A stretch of DNA of 24,159 nucleotides from Eubacterium sp. (GTDB taxonomy: Bacteria > Bacillota > Clostridia > Lachnospirales > Lachnospiraceae): positions 1 through 24,159 of the forward strand of contig DNFT01000008.1 in assembly GCA_003486385.1 (NCBI GenBank). The letters are read 5' to 3'. Of this stretch, positions 24,150-24,159 are shown in pieces; within the stretch, counting starts at the first letter, position 1; every line of letters begins with the position of its first letter. Made by a program: the position numbers and the translations under genes. The notes below the pieces were generated by a model. It was not told where the DNA came from. It was given only the letters and a program-made list of their open reading frames with translations, and did no database searches.

Positions 24150-24159
24150 CTGATTTAAT

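Larger units (their letters stand above)
23812..24159. other. Intergenic region at the right end
   Basis: No convincing gene. A leftward extended -10 (TGA-TATAAT, 23937-23942) could serve the flippase gene but lacks a -35 box and would give a leader of about 120 bases. A short rightward frame, 23864-23956 (30 codons, from ATGAGGAGA, ending YIILK), has at best a weak GGGTG before it. A rightward promoter lies at 23976-24004 and a repeat at 24130-24149. Confidence 0.5.

Noticed and set aside
1..24159. CRISPR array, prophage, insertion sequence or defence system
   Set aside because: No regularly spaced direct repeats with unique spacers, no transposase or integrase, and no defence-type domains were found in any large frame.

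Overview
The window looks like a chromosomal segment of a Gram-positive, anaerobic gut-type bacterium of the Lachnospiraceae, most like the pectin-using Lachnospira / [Eubacterium] eligens group. The grounds are moderate-to-low GC, strong GGAGG-type ribosome binding sites, sigma-A promoters of the TTGAAA-17-TAAAAT kind, an anaerobic ribonucleotide reductase activase, the redox repressor Rex next to a YdiF-like ABC-F protein, a DUF5688-like protein, and pectin-active enzymes. The species is an inference; no marker here proves it. I see no phage, insertion sequence, CRISPR array or plasmid function. Most of the window is housekeeping chromosome.

Layout. 1-2344: an intergenic region with a terminator, a 20-bp repeat and a promoter, then a membrane chemoreceptor (+). 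2367-2470: two back-to-back terminators separate it from the convergent dUTPase gene (-, 2469-2915). 3057-3270: tRNA-Leu(AAG) with its own promoter and terminator. 3299-3412: a long-range inverted-repeat element of unknown role. 3412-3936: nrdG (-). 3990-4949: a cytosolic pectin methylesterase (-), divergent from a large GH28-like beta-helix protein (+, 5065-7695); their promoters overlap in 115 bp. 7786-10429: ABC-F protein and rex. 10611-15089: unknown coiled-coil protein, nnr, alr, mazF and efp. 15351-16262: DUF5688-like protein. 16303-16376: tRNA-Arg(CCG) (-). 16576-20989: lipoprotein, RluF-like pseudouridine synthase, ligA and metA, tightly packed. 21150-22043: FAH-family hydrolase. 22099-22236: a 34-bp imperfect tandem repeat inside a 10-bp inverted repeat. 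22282-23811: SpoVB/MurJ-like flippase (-). 23812-24159 has no convincing gene, but holds a good promoter and a near-identical, inverted copy of the 20-bp repeat from the left end.

How the genes fit together. The methylesterase and the GH28-like protein lack signal peptides and share a divergent promoter region, which suggests that imported pectin fragments are processed in the cytosol. nnr, alr, mazF and efp form a loose housekeeping cluster; alr followed by mazF is a familiar Firmicutes pair, but the antitoxin gene normally between them is absent. rluF, ligA and metA overlap or nearly overlap and are probably one transcript. Position 111 of MetA is Glu, which predicts acetyl-CoA rather than succinyl-CoA as donor.

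No clear new multi-gene system is visible. The least explained signals are non-coding: the inverted-repeat element beside nrdG, the 20-bp repeat at both window ends, and the three-copy 34-bp repeat. All coordinates and motifs were read by eye; no database search was possible.
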